64,000 nucleotides of DNA. Origin: Icerya purchasi (taxonomy: Eukaryota; Arthropoda; Insecta; Hemiptera; Monophlebidae). The stretch covers positions 7,798,501 to 7,862,500 of the forward strand of contig CM077116.1 in NCBI GenBank assembly GCA_039619475.1, written 5' to 3'. Below the pieces are notes generated by a model. It was not told the origin of the DNA. It was given only the letters and a program-made list of their open reading frames with translations, and ran no database searches. Every line of letters starts with the position of its first letter. Position 1 is the first letter of the stretch. The translations under genes were made by a program, and so were the position numbers. This document shows positions 22,880 to 34,499 of the stretch, in pieces.

Positions 22880-23190
22880 TTTTCCCATTATTAACATGGC
22901 ACGCAGAATAAATAGAACGGCTTAAGGAGCTTAAATTACGACATCTAGGCCATATCATGAGGGGCCAAAACTATGAGATTTTACGTCTCATTATGGAAGG
23001 AAAGCTTTTGAGCAAAAGATTGAAAGGGCGCCGCAAAATTCGTGGATAAAGGATTTTCATCGTTGGTTCCGTTGTTCGCCCATTGAAATGTTCAGATCTG
23101 CCGTGTCAAGAAAAGATATTGCTGTGTTAATTGCCAACCTTCATAACGCAGACGGTGGATGAAGATATAGAAGAATTTCTACCAGTGATC
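22880..23190 (+). pseudogene. LINE ORF2 C-terminal fragment
   Basis: Across one or two frame changes the translation gives LGHIMRGQNYEILRLIMEGK, LLSKRLKGRR, IKDFHRWFRCSPIEMFRSAV and RKDIAVLIANLHNADGG followed by stop. This is the conserved C-terminus of a common insect LINE group (GHxxRxxxYxLLxxIxEGKxxGxRxxGRRRxxWLxxLRxW...LFRxAxxRxxIAxMIANLR). A purine-rich tail (GATGAAGATATAGAAGAA) follows. Upstream domains are missing or unrecognisable. Confidence 0.7.
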
Positions 23191-23199
23191 AACCTAAAA

Positions 23200-23921
23200 T
23201 TCTGACGGGCATCCCAGTTATATGCCGTTCTCGCAATATATAGCACAGTGTTTTAGCGCTACCACAATACTATAGAACACATAAATATTTACATATCAAT
23301 ATATTGTAAATATGTGTAAAGACCGAACAAGAATAACAAGCAGAAATGTTTATGATTCTAAATTAGACTAAAAAAGCTTACTTATTTTTATATTACACGG
23401 GACAGTCAAACGCCGGTTTTTAAGAAAACCGTAAAATCAGAACTGTTTATTTTAAGGCAAATCCTATGAATATCTTGAATGTGAAAAACTTCCATTAATT
23501 TATTCTCAAACAAATAGAAAACAACAGAGAATTAATAAATGCATACAAAAAATAAAAGATCAACCGTATCTATAACATTTCTTAGGAGAAGAAAATATAT
23601 AAGAAACTGCAAATTATATTAGGAGGGGTGTTACTTAAGAGACGATAACGGAGAAAAAAACTTACACTAGTTAAAAAAATTGATCGATCAAACGGACATA
23701 CTAAAAAAGCCAAAATCAAATTTTAGTCAATTTCCAAAACAAATAAGCTATCGTCAACGTCTGTAAGGGGATCTGTACATAAAAATAAAAATTTAAGAAT
23801 CGAAAAAAATAACATCAGAAAAATTTCGAAATTTTCATATTAAAACGGTATTCTTGAATTTAAATTACTAAGGTTAATTATTATTAAACGCAATTTTGTA
23901 ATTAACTTACACGTCTTTTAG
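23200..23921. other. End of Gr intron 2
   Basis: AT-rich, no gene or element recognised; leads into the exon 3 acceptor. Confidence 0.4.
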
Positions 23922-24185
23922 GAAATGTTTAAAGAGGTAACCGGATACTCTTTTTCCACGAATTGCATAGAAAAATGTATTCGACAATATTTGATAGTGT
24001 TCTTCCTGCAGTCTGTGGTTGTTTTAATTACGTCGCCGATGTACCTGTTGGAAGATATGAAATGGTACCACTTACCAGGATACGTCTTTAGTATGGTTAG
24101 GTATACGATTTTTTTTGCATACTGGTACACCACTTCAGTAGCGATATCAAAGGTATCGAAAAAATATAAGAAATGTTTTGAACAG
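23922..24185 (+). CDS. Gr-like gene, exon 3
   Basis: Acceptor ...CACGTCTTTTAG before 23922; donor CAG^GTACGA at 24185/24186. It is phase 0 at both ends, 88 codons. Encodes a charged loop (EMFKEVTGYS...CIEKCIRQ), a helix (YLIVFFLQSVVVLITS), a short loop, and another helix (YVFSMVRYTIFFAYWYTT), ending SKKYKKCFEQ. This fits helices 3 and 4 and the start of the second intracellular loop of gustatory receptors. Intron 2 before it contains a LINE and a mariner relic. Confidence 0.8.
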
Positions 24186-24286
24186 GTACGACGATTCTGC
24201 AGAATTTTTTCAGAGTTGTGTCTAAAATTACACAATTTTAAATAAGTAAATTAATAGTCACTATAAAACTTTAAAAATTAAGATGT

Positions 24287-24550
24287 ATTTTTTTTTTTTT
24301 TTTGACGTCTCTGATGTCACAACCCTAAAAAGTATGTGCAGAGGGCAATCCTATTTCAAATCCTCAGCAACCAGAAGTTATCTGACCAGACTCTAACACT
24401 AATCCCAGCTACCTTTTACCCCATATCCCCTTACATATAGAGTAATTTGAAAGGCAACTACTCGGGGAAGAGCCCCAACGCCTGTCCCTTAAGTTGTACA
24501 CACTCTGTTATTCCACCAAATGTTTTTTAAACTATTCCTAAATCTAAAAC
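24287..24550. other. Poly(T) run and GC-richer tract, possible retroposon end
   Basis: A T17-18 run at about 24287-24303 is followed by ~250 bp of less AT-rich sequence. It could be the 3' end (antisense poly(A)) of the minus-strand Jockey-type relic that follows, or of a SINE. Not resolved. Confidence 0.3.
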
Positions 24551-24559
24551 TAAACTTTT

Positions 24560-25140
24560 TTTCTATTCATGTGCATATTTTTTCCCAACTGATCGTGCAA
24601 TAACAGATGGGTTTTATTTTAAATATGTCTGCTTTTAAAGTATTCACTAGAAAAGTTATTAAATATATAGGGAGTTTTATTTTTGATCTTTTTTTACTAA
24701 ATTGTTTTACGTCTTCTGTTTTTAATATGTTATTTAAGCTCTGTTTCATTTCATCTATACTTAGACTACCTGGTAGACCTTTTAAAACCAGTTTTATTGG
24801 TTTTCTTTGAGGTAGGATATCTATATTTTCCTTGTTAAGGTATAAAAGTATAGTTTATCATAGGTTTCTACCGAGTTTGTGTAGACGAAATACTTCTTTC
24901 CGTTTATTTTTATTTTAATTTTACGTATTAATATCTTACTTGTATTATTCACTAAGGTTAAATGCTTAAATTTTACCGGCAAAGTGAATATTACAGGTGG
25001 TATTTGCTTAGTTTTAGTACCGCTGATGCTTCTGTTATCAATGTTGTTATCAGCGTGTGAAACATCTGCTACTACCTCTTCAACTAACGTGGAGTACCTG
25101 TTCTTTGTTGGGATCGTAAAATCAGTTTCTGTTTTCATTC
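24560..25140 (-). pseudogene. Jockey-type LINE ORF1 fragment
   Basis: From 25138 the minus strand reads TDFTIPTKNRYSTLVEE, then TKTKQIPPVIFTLPVKFKHL, NGKKYFVYTNSVETYDKLYF, then, after a frame change, PQRKPIKLVLKGLPGSLSID and KADIFKIKPICYCTISWEK. FxxPTKNRYSxL, PPI, (R)PxKxVLKGLP and I..I..C..TISWEK follow the order seen in Jockey-clade gag-like ORF1 proteins (RNA-binding chaperones). The zinc knuckles expected next are missing, so it is truncated. Gr intron 3. Confidence 0.75.
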
Positions 25141-25495
25141 GTTTTGCATATTTCTTATTGCGCTACTAAACTACACTTTGCTTTTAGTAAATTCTCCTAA
25201 TTTTCACATCATCATTGTTGAATATTATTTCGGCAATTCAAAATAGATCTTAAGTAACGAAATCCGTATCCATATATAATGTTCATACATGTAAGGAAGT
25301 GTATTAATTGCTTGTTATTAAATTATTTCTGCTGTTAGAAATTAAGACATGACCCTCACTAAATTTTACTCTTTCCATTTTTTAACCATTATTTTTTATT
25401 TTTTAAATTCTTTTAACAATCTTATCATTTTTGATAGAATAACACGCATCGCACTATTCGTAATGTACAGTTTATATAACTATGGCGATATTTAG

Positions 25496-25789
25496 GAAGT
25501 ATCAAAAAACCTCGGATACACATCAAGCATAGATCAATACAGATTGCTCTGGATGCGCCTGAGCCAGCTGGTTCAGAAATGTGGATCATGCAACGGTTTC
25601 AGCGTTTCGCTATATTTGTTAATGAACATTATGTATTTACTAGTAACGTCTTACGAAATGGCTTTCGACGTACCAGAAAACTTGAAGAAAGGACGTTATG
25701 AAAAAATTATAGGAAATACACTGTGCTCGTTATTTTGGTTACTATCCTTAATAGTGTATTGCGATGCGGGTTACAAAATGTCTCTTCAC
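25496..25789 (+). CDS. Gr-like gene, exon 4
   Basis: The acceptor giving the right phase is ATATTTAG before 25496; nearer AG dinucleotides would break the frame. Donor CAC^GTAAGT at 25789/25790. 98 codons, phase 0. It reads EVSKNLGYTSSIDQYRLLWM then RLSQLVQKCGSCNGFSVSLY, matching the conserved Gr intracellular block (YRxLWxxLSxL...G) before helix 5. Helix 5 (LYLLMNIMYLLVTSYEM) and helix 6 (LCSLFWLLSLIVYCDAGY) follow, ending KMSLH. Confidence 0.8.
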
Positions 25790-26135
25790 GTAAGTAGTAG
25801 CAAGTACGATTAAATTACGAAAAATTAAAAAGCACTTAATTTTTCTTTTTAATAGTTACGTTTTAAAAAAGTAAAAATAAAAATTACATAAAAAAAATAT
25901 TTATAAATCGAGCAAAATAAAAATTATTATATTAATTTAAAACATGAGCTAAAATTATTTTTCTTTTTTTTGGAAATAATAAACAGCTGCAGTAGCGTGT
26001 CGCAAATACTGATATTCGAATCCAGTTTAGAAAATATTTATCAATCTTTTTAGTTACAGAACCACCCAATTTATTAAAGTTTATTGTGAATACATAGAGC
26101 CAGATGCACACAAACTTTAAATAATGATCGCTATC
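25790..26135. other. Start of Gr intron 4
   Basis: Very AT-rich; no gene recognised. Confidence 0.4.
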
Positions 26136-26545
26136 TTCTTTTGTCTTCGATAGTACAGATTCGAAGTATACTTTTAGTAACATATATAGCAGCCAAGATG
26201 TTAGCAAACGGCATTTTTGAAGATACGTTGATAAACAGAATATTAACAATCCTTTTACAAGCAAATGATCAGAATGTAATTGTGCTGTACTCCCAAGCCT
26301 TGTTGGAATCCGCGGGAATGAAAAAGGTGACGCAGCAGCTCACACAAATTTTACAACTTCCAATACACAGAACCCTCCTAGCCTAAGTCACACGCGACTG
26401 TCTCACAGTCGCCTGTTGGAAGAAGATGAGCCACCAATCGCTTGCCCGTTTTGCTGCACAAACACCCCCATCAATAATTAGCACATTCTTCTTCAGTGCC
26501 CTAGATTCCTAACTTCCCAAAAGAAGTTCAACTTTTCTAATTTTC
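26136..26545 (+). pseudogene. I-superfamily LINE RNase H and C-terminal fragment
   Basis: With frame changes the translation reads FDSTDSKYTFSNIYSS (the TDSxSxL block), LPSLVGIRGNEKGDAAAH (usual WVPSHVGIxGNExADxxA, catalytic aspartate retained), SLSHTRLSHSRLLEEDEPP and CPFCCTNTPINN followed by a stop and HILLQCPRF. This is the RNase H end and CCHC tail of I-superfamily LINE ORF2. The usual Trp/His of the SH block are lost. Different family from the LINE next to it at 26560. Confidence 0.75.
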
Positions 26546-26559
26546 TATTATTATTATTT

Positions 26560-29500
26560 TTTCAATTTTAAATCGCCCTTGGGCACATCAGTTCGGGACT
26601 TACACCTAGAAACAACAAGAAAGAAAAGACCCGTCGGTTAAATTTTTATTCGGTCCGATATGGACAATATAAAGGAACTACTAATGGATGAAATAGTGGA
26701 CGGCGAGAGGAAGGACAAAATATAAGATGCACAATAAAAGCAGGGAGCTTGAGTTTCAGCAAACAAGAACATAGAATACAATGTTCGACAGAAAAGAAGA
26801 GACATTCAAAAAAAATGTGATTGGCTTCGCAAAACCACCGCTTCGTTGAGGTGGAGAGGATAACATGGAGAGGAGACAAGGGAATAGCGAAAACAAGAGG
26901 AAGGGAAAACAGAATGACCAAAACGCAAGTGAATCATAGAAATGACAACAGAACGGAGAAGTGAAGGAAACCCAAAGAACCACGGGATCAGAAGGAAGAT
27001 TAGGTTGGACAGATAAATGAAAAGATTGATCGTTACGAAAGGAGGGGTAATATCTGACCAAAGTTTAAGGAGAAATTTTGTACACAAGGAATTCAGACTA
27101 AAGGATGGAATTTTTTAAAAAAAAAGGAACGAGAAGAAACAGCAACCCGAGCCAAGGAATCCGCCGTCTCATTACCTTTAATGCCCATGTGGTTACAGCA
27201 AATCAACACAGATAGAGTAGCGAGAAGAAAGAAAACGGATAAGACAGCGTATGCGAAGATCGATGAAATCAGAAGAGTGATCAGGAAAAGGGGAGCTGAT
27301 AACTTGAAGAGTACTCATGGGGTCTGAAATAACAAATAATTAGAAAACAGACGACTGGAGGAAATAAAGATAATGGAGCGTAGGATAGCCATCAACTCGG
27401 CTGTAAAGATGAAACAAAAAGAAAGAAGACAAAATGATTCAGATAAGTTGAAATCCGGAAAGACAAAAGATGCTCCGACACCATGAGGTCCCCTGGAGCC
27501 ATCCGTGAAGATAGTTACATGCAATGGAAACTGGGAATTGATAATGCTGTAGAATTCCTGTTGAAATATTGCTTGAAAAAGGGATTTGGAAAGTGAAAGT
27601 AAAAAAAAAAAAACACTGGGAAAATGGCAGAGATCGGCAAAGCTAAAGGAAAAAAAGGGAGATTATTACCTGAGATTATGTAAGGCCAAAAAAAACTAAA
27701 GCAAAGGGACATGAAAGCTAAAACGGGGATTTTTCTAGGTGTAAAACGTCAGTTCTTATAAATTGAAAGATAGGAATGAATAAGAGTACAGGACTTGAGA
27801 GGAAAACGTTTAGTGGGGAAACGATAGCCTAAATAAAATCTACGAAGAGAGAGGGGTGGGGTATTAGACTCTGCGAGAATTACTGGAATCGGAGTAGACT
27901 TAAGAGCACAAAGACAAAGACACGAATTTTGGATAATGTCCAATTTAGAAAAACGTAATTTAAAGGCACAACCATAGATAAAAGAACAGTAACCAAATTT
28001 TGAACGGATAATGGCTTTATACAAGAAGATCAGAATGTAAGGATCACCACCCCATTTCGTTAAGAACAGAGCTTTCAGCAGATTTAGCCTTTTGATAGCG
28101 GAAGAGGAAAGATAATCAATACGTTTAGAGAATGTCAGCCGACTATTGAGAAAGACTCCAAGATAGCAAAAGCAGTTAACGTGAGCAAAAGGTATATTGT
28201 TTATGGATAGATTAATCAAAGCATGATAGAGACGAAACGAAAAAACAATAGACGAAGACACTTAGAAGGGGAAATAGAAAGGTGAATTGAGGATAGGGAG
28301 TGATCCGGTACAGTAAGAGACGAATTAAGAGCATCATTAGCGGTTACAAAATCGGAGGCGAAAGAAAAAAGCAGGATATCGTCGGCAAAAAACAAAGAGG
28401 AAGAATTCAAAGGGAGAGAGGCAACACTGATAGTATGTATAGGAAAGAACCTTGGGGGAGACCGCGAAAAACTTTTCTTTCTTTGCAGAAAAGTGGAAAC
28501 GAAATATGGATCGAGCGATTCATCGTGAGATTAATAATAATGAAAGAAAACTTAACTGGAATGTTAATTGCCGACACTTTTTCTCTTAAAGCTGGCAGAT
28601 GCATATTATCAAAAGCACGGGAGACATCGACGAACGAAGGTAAGGTGTACTGTTTTTGGATGAAGGATTTATATATATATATATATATATATATACTGGA
28701 AACAAAAAGACTAATACAATCAGGAGGGCCAATCCCAGGACGAAAGCCAAACATGTTGCTGGGTGAAACGTGGTTATGTTCCAGCCACCAAACAAAGTGC
28801 CTGTTCAACATACTTTCGAATAATTTTCTGATACATTATGCTAAAGAAATTGAGCGTAAGGAAGAACTTTTTTTAGGAATAGAATGGATTATAAAAGAGT
28901 TCTAGCAGGGAGGAGTTATTATATGATTGGAAATAAAGGCATTAAAAAGATAGGGGATAGTATTAATGGATAATCCAGATAGGTTTTTAAGAACAAGATA
29001 AGGTGTGCCATCGAGACCTGGGGAGGGGCTGGAAGATTTTGAAAGAGCAGATTCTAATTCATTAATGTTGACGGCGGAGGTAAGGAAATGTTGAGGAGAG
29101 TCTTGTGAAAAAGGAGCGGGATAAAATTCATCAAAGTTAGAAACGTAAGCGGGAGCAACAAAATCGATAAACGGTAATAGGCAACCGTCAGAAATGTTGG
29201 AATTGGTAGGACGTTCAGAGGATAAAAATTTAAAAACTGTTGCTATTTTCCAGATATGAGGTGGGGAATTCTGAAGAAAGAAAAGCATAAATTCTTCCAT
29301 GAGGACTTCTTCGAGACTTCTAGTACATATCAAGGCTCTTGCATTCGTCCGTTTATGAGCAAGAAAATTTTCGGTTGTAGGGTTCGCACGGAAAGCTATA
29401 AAAATAGCTCGACTATGATCAAATGTAGCGTTGCACTCCTCGTTCCACCAACGAGAAGAGGACAACACGCCGATTGACAGATACATGATGGCGAATAGAG

Positions 29501-30270
29501 GAGGAATCATTGAGGACAGACTTCACAGAATGCAAGAAGGAATTATAAACACGTACGGGATCAAAACCAGGATGAAAATTAGAAAGCGATGAATGTCCAA
29601 TTCGTTTTAGACAGATTCCGTGGAGTAGAATGAAGAGGCCTGACATAAAGTACGAGGAGAAAGATGCATAGGAGCTATTAGAATGAGAATATGATCACTG
29701 CCGTCGGAACCCATAAGGCTTTTCCAGTTACAGTTAAAGCCGAAATTAGGAGAAGAAAAAGTCAAATTGAGGGAGCTAAAGCAAGATGGACTCTTAAATA
29801 AGTAGGAGAGAAATCATTAAGAATGATCGAATTATCGGAAACGATAAAATTCTCGAGGACCTCTGCAACCCCACGATGGAGAATGAGCATTCCAATCACG
29901 GCCGATGGTAAACGGTTGAGGAACGGAATTAAAAAAAGGAAGAAAGAGGTAAGTGACGAAGGTCATAACTAGAAGGAACATAAATGGAAATGAAGTTAAG
30001 AGGGCGAGCCAGGTTACAAGAGATAGAGATGTGAATAATGTTGGGTGAATTAAGACAGGGAGGGAGATTTAGAGAGGTATTATTATATACGTGAAAAGGA
30101 ATGTCTTCTCTAATGAGGATAGCAGAACCTCCATAACCATCATCACGATCGCATCTAATCAACGTGAAGAAGCCTCTAATGCTAACATTTATGTCTGACC
30201 GAAACCAAGTTTGTGAGATTAAAGCGACATCGATATTGTGGAGAAGTAATAAACCCACTCTAATGAATTA
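26560..30270 (-). pseudogene. Long LINE copy (ORF2 nearly full), broken
   Basis: Antisense copy of the family at 55693-62522. Its 3' end (CGCCCTTGGGCACATCAG on +) is at about 26575. Going up in coordinate, the ORF2 pieces appear in reverse order: CCHC tail, RNase H (TIFTDGSRGPHGVGASFVFP at 27460-27524), RT thumb (IIRSKFGYCSFIYGCAFKLR), FFADDILLFSFAS at 28350-28400, LPQGS, NHVSPSNMFGFRPGIGPPDC near 28720-28790, linker, and EN (ALISQTWFRSDINVSIRGF, DDGYGGSAILIREDIPF) up to 30258. About a dozen frameshifts. 5' truncated just inside EN: the N of the first catalytic block is lost. A (TA)n tract has expanded at 28668-28695. Gr intron 4. Confidence 0.9.
28668..28695. repeat. (TA)n microsatellite within LINE RT
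   Basis: About 14 TA units where the intact family member has only TATAGATATA (near 57855). The expansion adds an artificial YIYIYIY stretch to the frame. Confidence 0.85.
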
Positions 30271-30272
30271 CG

Positions 30273-31134
30273 TGGAAAGCCACGGTTCACCACCGACGTT
30301 ATAATAAACAGGTATTTGTTTTTAAAGTTACGAGAAAATGTTCAATTTCGCCAATGTGATCATTTACGTTTCGTCTTAAATAGTTTTCAAAGACACTATG
30401 TTAAAATAATTAATAATCGCTGTGAACATTCATTTACTTTTATTTGCTCACTCGGTTAGCGTTGAACGAACTTATGCAATTAAAATAAATTAAAAGAACA
30501 TTTCATGATATAATAAAAGTCTAATTAGTATGCAAATATTTTAAAGCAGAAAAAATTAGTCTAGGAAAAAGTAAACATTATTTAATGCATTTTACTATTT
30601 TCTGATTTAAAATATTTGCATTATAATACGTGCGCTGGCGAAACGTGGTTTCAATGAACGGTCCCCGCGGCAAAACGTGCTCGCGCTGAACTATAGTAGA
30701 CCTCCTAGATTAGATCCCTATCGTACATTGAAATGTAGCGTACATTTATGCAAATGATAACCGTATTTGCAAAGCGTAAGTGGGAATAGAAAAGAGAAAT
30801 ACATATATTCACTACAGGCTCTACATTTATACACTTTATCAATAAGTTAATTAATTTAAAAAACCCCAAAAAAAAAAAACAAGACTAAAATTTGTTTACA
30901 TCTAAGCGAATTCAGAGATCATATCGCTTACCGGTTAACTCAGGCTAGACGGTTTATTTGCTACGATAAAAGAATTACATTTATGTACATAAAGCAGAAA
31001 TAGAAATTTTATGCAAAAATTGCGTTTTTTTTTCCTTTTTCTAAGTTAACTCAGAAAATAGTTGCGTAATTTTATAAAATTAATTTACGAATACTGTTTA
31101 CGATACACTTACATAGTTTTGCTAAAATGTACAG
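30273..31134. other. Gr intron 4, distal part
   Basis: AT-rich, one GC-richer patch at 30630-30720; nothing recognised up to the probable exon 5. Confidence 0.4.
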
Positions 31135-31209
31135 AGTAGCCAAGGAATGCTTCAAGTAATTCTAAAACTGAAGGATAGTCCGCAATGGAACATGGCCGAT
31201 GAACCGAGA
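31135..31209 (+). CDS. Gr-like gene, probable exon 5
   Basis: A 75-bp open block between AATGTACAG and AGA^GTAAGT, phase 0 on both sides, reading SSQGMLQVILKLKDSPQWN then MADEPR. This suits the Gr segment after helix 6 (xxxLxxILxLxxSPxW). Caution: its first ~25 bases (CAGAGTAGCCAAGGAATGC) vaguely resemble a hAT terminal repeat, and a hAT relic lies just downstream, so this could be chance or the far end of that element. The flanks show no matching 8-bp duplication, which favours the exon reading. Confidence 0.5.
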
Positions 31210-31669
31210 GTAAGTAAAAAATTTTTCTGAATCAGTTGCAAATAAATCGAACAACATGAATAATAGTAAAACAGACTAAAAAATCTACTCTTATCAAGTT
31301 TTCAAAAAAAAAAGACATATTATAAATAATTCTCATCGTTAGAATTAAACCGAGTAGTGAGAAAAACAAAAACACAACTGTATACATATAGGTGTATACA
31401 TGAACGTATTAAGTTAGAACATAAAGTACGTTAAGTAAAATGAAACGTTTTTATGAAGAGTATGTAAAATTCATAAAACATTTAGAATAAACAAAAAAAA
31501 TTATTTTATTTCGAAAATTTTGAGGATTTTTGAATAAAAAGGGGTATGCAATTGAGTAAAATATAAAATACAAGTCGACAGAAAAATATTTATTATTGAA
31601 AATTCGAAAATTTATACGAAACCTTTTAAATTTATAAATAAAATCTTTCGTTTTCACTTCTAGTCCAAG

Positions 31670-33690
31670 AACTTCTACAATAACAGAAATTAGATAATGA
31701 ATTGATATATAAAAGCTAATCCTGTCATCCAAACTCGTTCTTCACTGAGTTCTTAAGGTATCTTTTAATTCTTTTTTGGCGTTGAAAAAGACCTGTCAAC
31801 TTCAACTGTAGAAATTGGAAGTGTAGCAAGCACGCGTAATAAGTGGTGAATGTTTGGATGAAAATATTTGCGACAGTTATCTAAGGCAGCCAGAATTGTT
31901 CTCGGTTTTTCTGCTTCACTTGCAAGTTAACATTTTTCACACCAAAGTAAATACTTCTGCTTCAATAATTAAGTTTAAGATCATCGTAATAGTTATTAAG
32001 TTTGAGTAAGAACTCCACTTTTGATGCATCTAAATTTTGTAGGAAATAAGACATCAAAAGCTTCCAAAATATTCTTTCCAAGACGATCTCTGCAAGTCCA
32101 GAAATGATAGTGTCCAAGCAAGAAATAAATACTAATCTGAAATACTCTTCGGCATTATTGTACGTTAGATTATATCTTCTCGTTTACTGCTCAGGCTGAT
32201 AAGAAACCGTGATTGTTATATTAAAATTTTCTTTTGCCACAGACTCCGCCTTCTGGAATATGTCGGCAAACTTTAAAACATCAGTCTCCTGCTTTTTATG
32301 TGTAGGCTCAAGTTGACGCAAACTTCAAATTATTGCAATAATATCATCTGCATATTTTACGGCAGAAGACAAAATCATATTCAGGCCTTTGTAGAAATTT
32401 GATAAGTGGAATTGTAATATTGAATAAAAATATTTACAAGCATAACATTCAACAATAACGATATTTTTCTCAATTCCGGCAAGTAAATTCGATATTGCTC
32501 GACTAGTTTTGAGATAATTCTTCAGGCCAACAATTGTAGCACGAAAAGGTTCAAGAAAAGTATTAACACGCGCTCGAAAAATCTTGTTTCATACAGACCT
32601 AGTAAACAGTTGTCTTAGGAACTGAACGAGCCGTGTATTCTTTTAATAAGCTACTAGCTAGCACATTGCTTTGAAATTTAATTTACTAAACCAAGACAGT
32701 TTCTTATAGCAGGCACTTAAGGGAATCGGTCAGAACTAAATTCTATCAATGTGCTGCACAGTGTACATATAAATCTTTCGGAATCCTGAAATCGCTAATG
32801 AACTCCAGAAACATGATCGCTAAAAGTAGAGCGCCATCATATCCTTAACGAAACATTTTACTGAGGTCTATACCAAGAGGTTGTTGTACATTTCTAAAAT
32901 AGTTTTAACTGTAATCTCTGAGGTCGAATCAGTGATCTCTAAAGGGTAGAAAATCTTACCATAATATGGGCTTGTAACACATCCAGTACACAAGGGAAAT
33001 TTCTGCTTCCAGATGCATTCACCTTTTTTCGTCTCCTAAGACTCCAAATCAGTTTTCTTCGACAAGATTTATTTGAATCAGACTTCCACAAATGCCTATA
33101 ATTCCGTTTTGTATGTCCGAACTTATGTATGTTGCATTACCCGCACTTCCCAATAAGTGTCGTATTAAATTTCTGTCTGTATTAAAACGAAATCTAAGCT
33201 CTAACTTTCCTTCTTTTCATTTAAGTTTTTCGATAGTTATTAGGCCCACGAAGTGGTATTTCATTTTCCCCGCAAAATATGGTTTATATAATAAGCTTCA
33301 GAATTGCTAAATTTTGTTCTCATTCTTTAAGTCTTTGCGAGTCCAATGACAGAGCTGTATCTTCCTTGTGACCGCTGTTCGCGTTTGCAAAATTTTCAGC
33401 AACAACATTAGAAAGTTTATGAAACTCAATGTTGTTATAAGAATTGAATTTTTCAATAGCACTCTCTTTCATTTCTTTAACGGACCCATGACTAGCAACC
33501 CCATTTTTTGATAGTTGCTTTTACCCACATATTCCCGGCTAAACACCACGCAATATTTGCAGTATGCACTATCATATTTTTTGTTTTCGAATAAACTAAC
33601 CAAGGCTATTTCTTTAACCAATTTCTTTGAAATTCAAGATTTTTGTTATTAAAGCCGTGGTTGGGCAAAGAAATATTCCATCGAGCATGA
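31670..33690 (-). pseudogene. hAT transposase relic (ZMYM/TTF type)
   Basis: On the minus strand, from high to low coordinate: a TTF/ZMYM-like zinc-finger relic (PWLVYSKTKNMI...) near 33600, then GIDLSKMFR...GYDGALLLAIMF and KDLYVHCAAH near 32750-32880 (the family block KxxGQGYDGAxxMSG...YVHCxAHxLNL), and near 31780-31870 HHLLRVLATLPISTVEVDRS followed by FSTPKK, the hAT C-terminal dimerisation block (LLxxxxTLPxSTAxxERSFSTLKRIK). Many stops. A matching right-hand terminus (minus-strand CAGTGGCGTAGTTAAGGAGG) ends at about 34456. The left terminus was not found. The insertion is in Gr intron 5. Confidence 0.8.
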
Positions 33691-34399
33691 ATAAACAATT
33701 CAAAACCTTACGTTATAATTCATTAGTATTATGTGACATTAAGATGTACTAATATACAGTTTGTCCGCGACTATACCCCTATATGAACAAACGTTTTACT
33801 TACATCAGACCCTATAAACATTTCTTCGAAAGTTGATAATGATCAGTAAGAACTATCATTTGTTGCGTCGCATTACATAAAGAAACAATTTCTACTCGTG
33901 CATCCTCGGTTATTTGTGTATCTGCAAGTTTTCCGTTTGAAAAAATTATCAATAGTCTGTCTCTTCATTCTTGTATGTCTCCCTTAAGAAATCAAAAATA
34001 TATTACAAACACAGATTCCAAACTGCACAATCGTATCAATAAGAAATCAAAATAATATCTTCTGACTGTTACCGAACGATGAGTATCAAGAAGATCTGTC
34101 GTTACATAAATTCCTTCGAACGTAATGTGTAGTGTATGAAAACAGTTCAAGTATCAGATTTAGAAAAATTCGTAGCGTGTGAAAGCAAGGTAATGTTAAA
34201 AGTGAACGCCATTCTGAAGTGAGATAATCAGCCTTGATTATATAAAGCAGACAAATCAACGACATGTATCCGTTACCGGTCTTAATATGTTGCTGACAAA
34301 TATTCGAAAGCAGTCATTTCCCTATTGTGCAGGACTTTGATTATAATAAGAGCATGTTTGCAAATAACACGTTTATAATTCGGCAAAGAAGTTTTGGTT

Positions 34400-34456
34400 T
34401 AGCTTTTTCGGGGCGAGTCCGGACGCTCAAGACACCTCCTTAACTACGCCACTGAC
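34400..34456 (-). mobile_element. hAT terminal sequence (5' end of the relic)
   Basis: Read on the minus strand from 34456: CAGTGGCGTAGTTAAGGAGG, a typical hAT-type end (CAGNGGCG). It is followed outward by a 24-bp tandem duplication (CACTGACTTCTGGTAAAGAAGTCT, two copies, 34450-34498), which may be repair debris. Confidence 0.6.
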
Positions 34457-34499
34457 TTCTGGTAAAGAAGTCTCACTGACTTCTGGTAAAGAAGTCTGA

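Noticed and set aside
26141..26386. 81-codon frame first read as a Gr exon
   Set aside because: Neighbouring frames contain VGIRGNEKGDAAAH and HILLQCPRF, so it is an RNase H fragment of an I-type LINE.
28300..28905. 201-codon + strand open frame
   Set aside because: It is the antisense of a LINE ORF2 copy (A/G-rich strand has few stops); the minus strand carries the real RT motifs.
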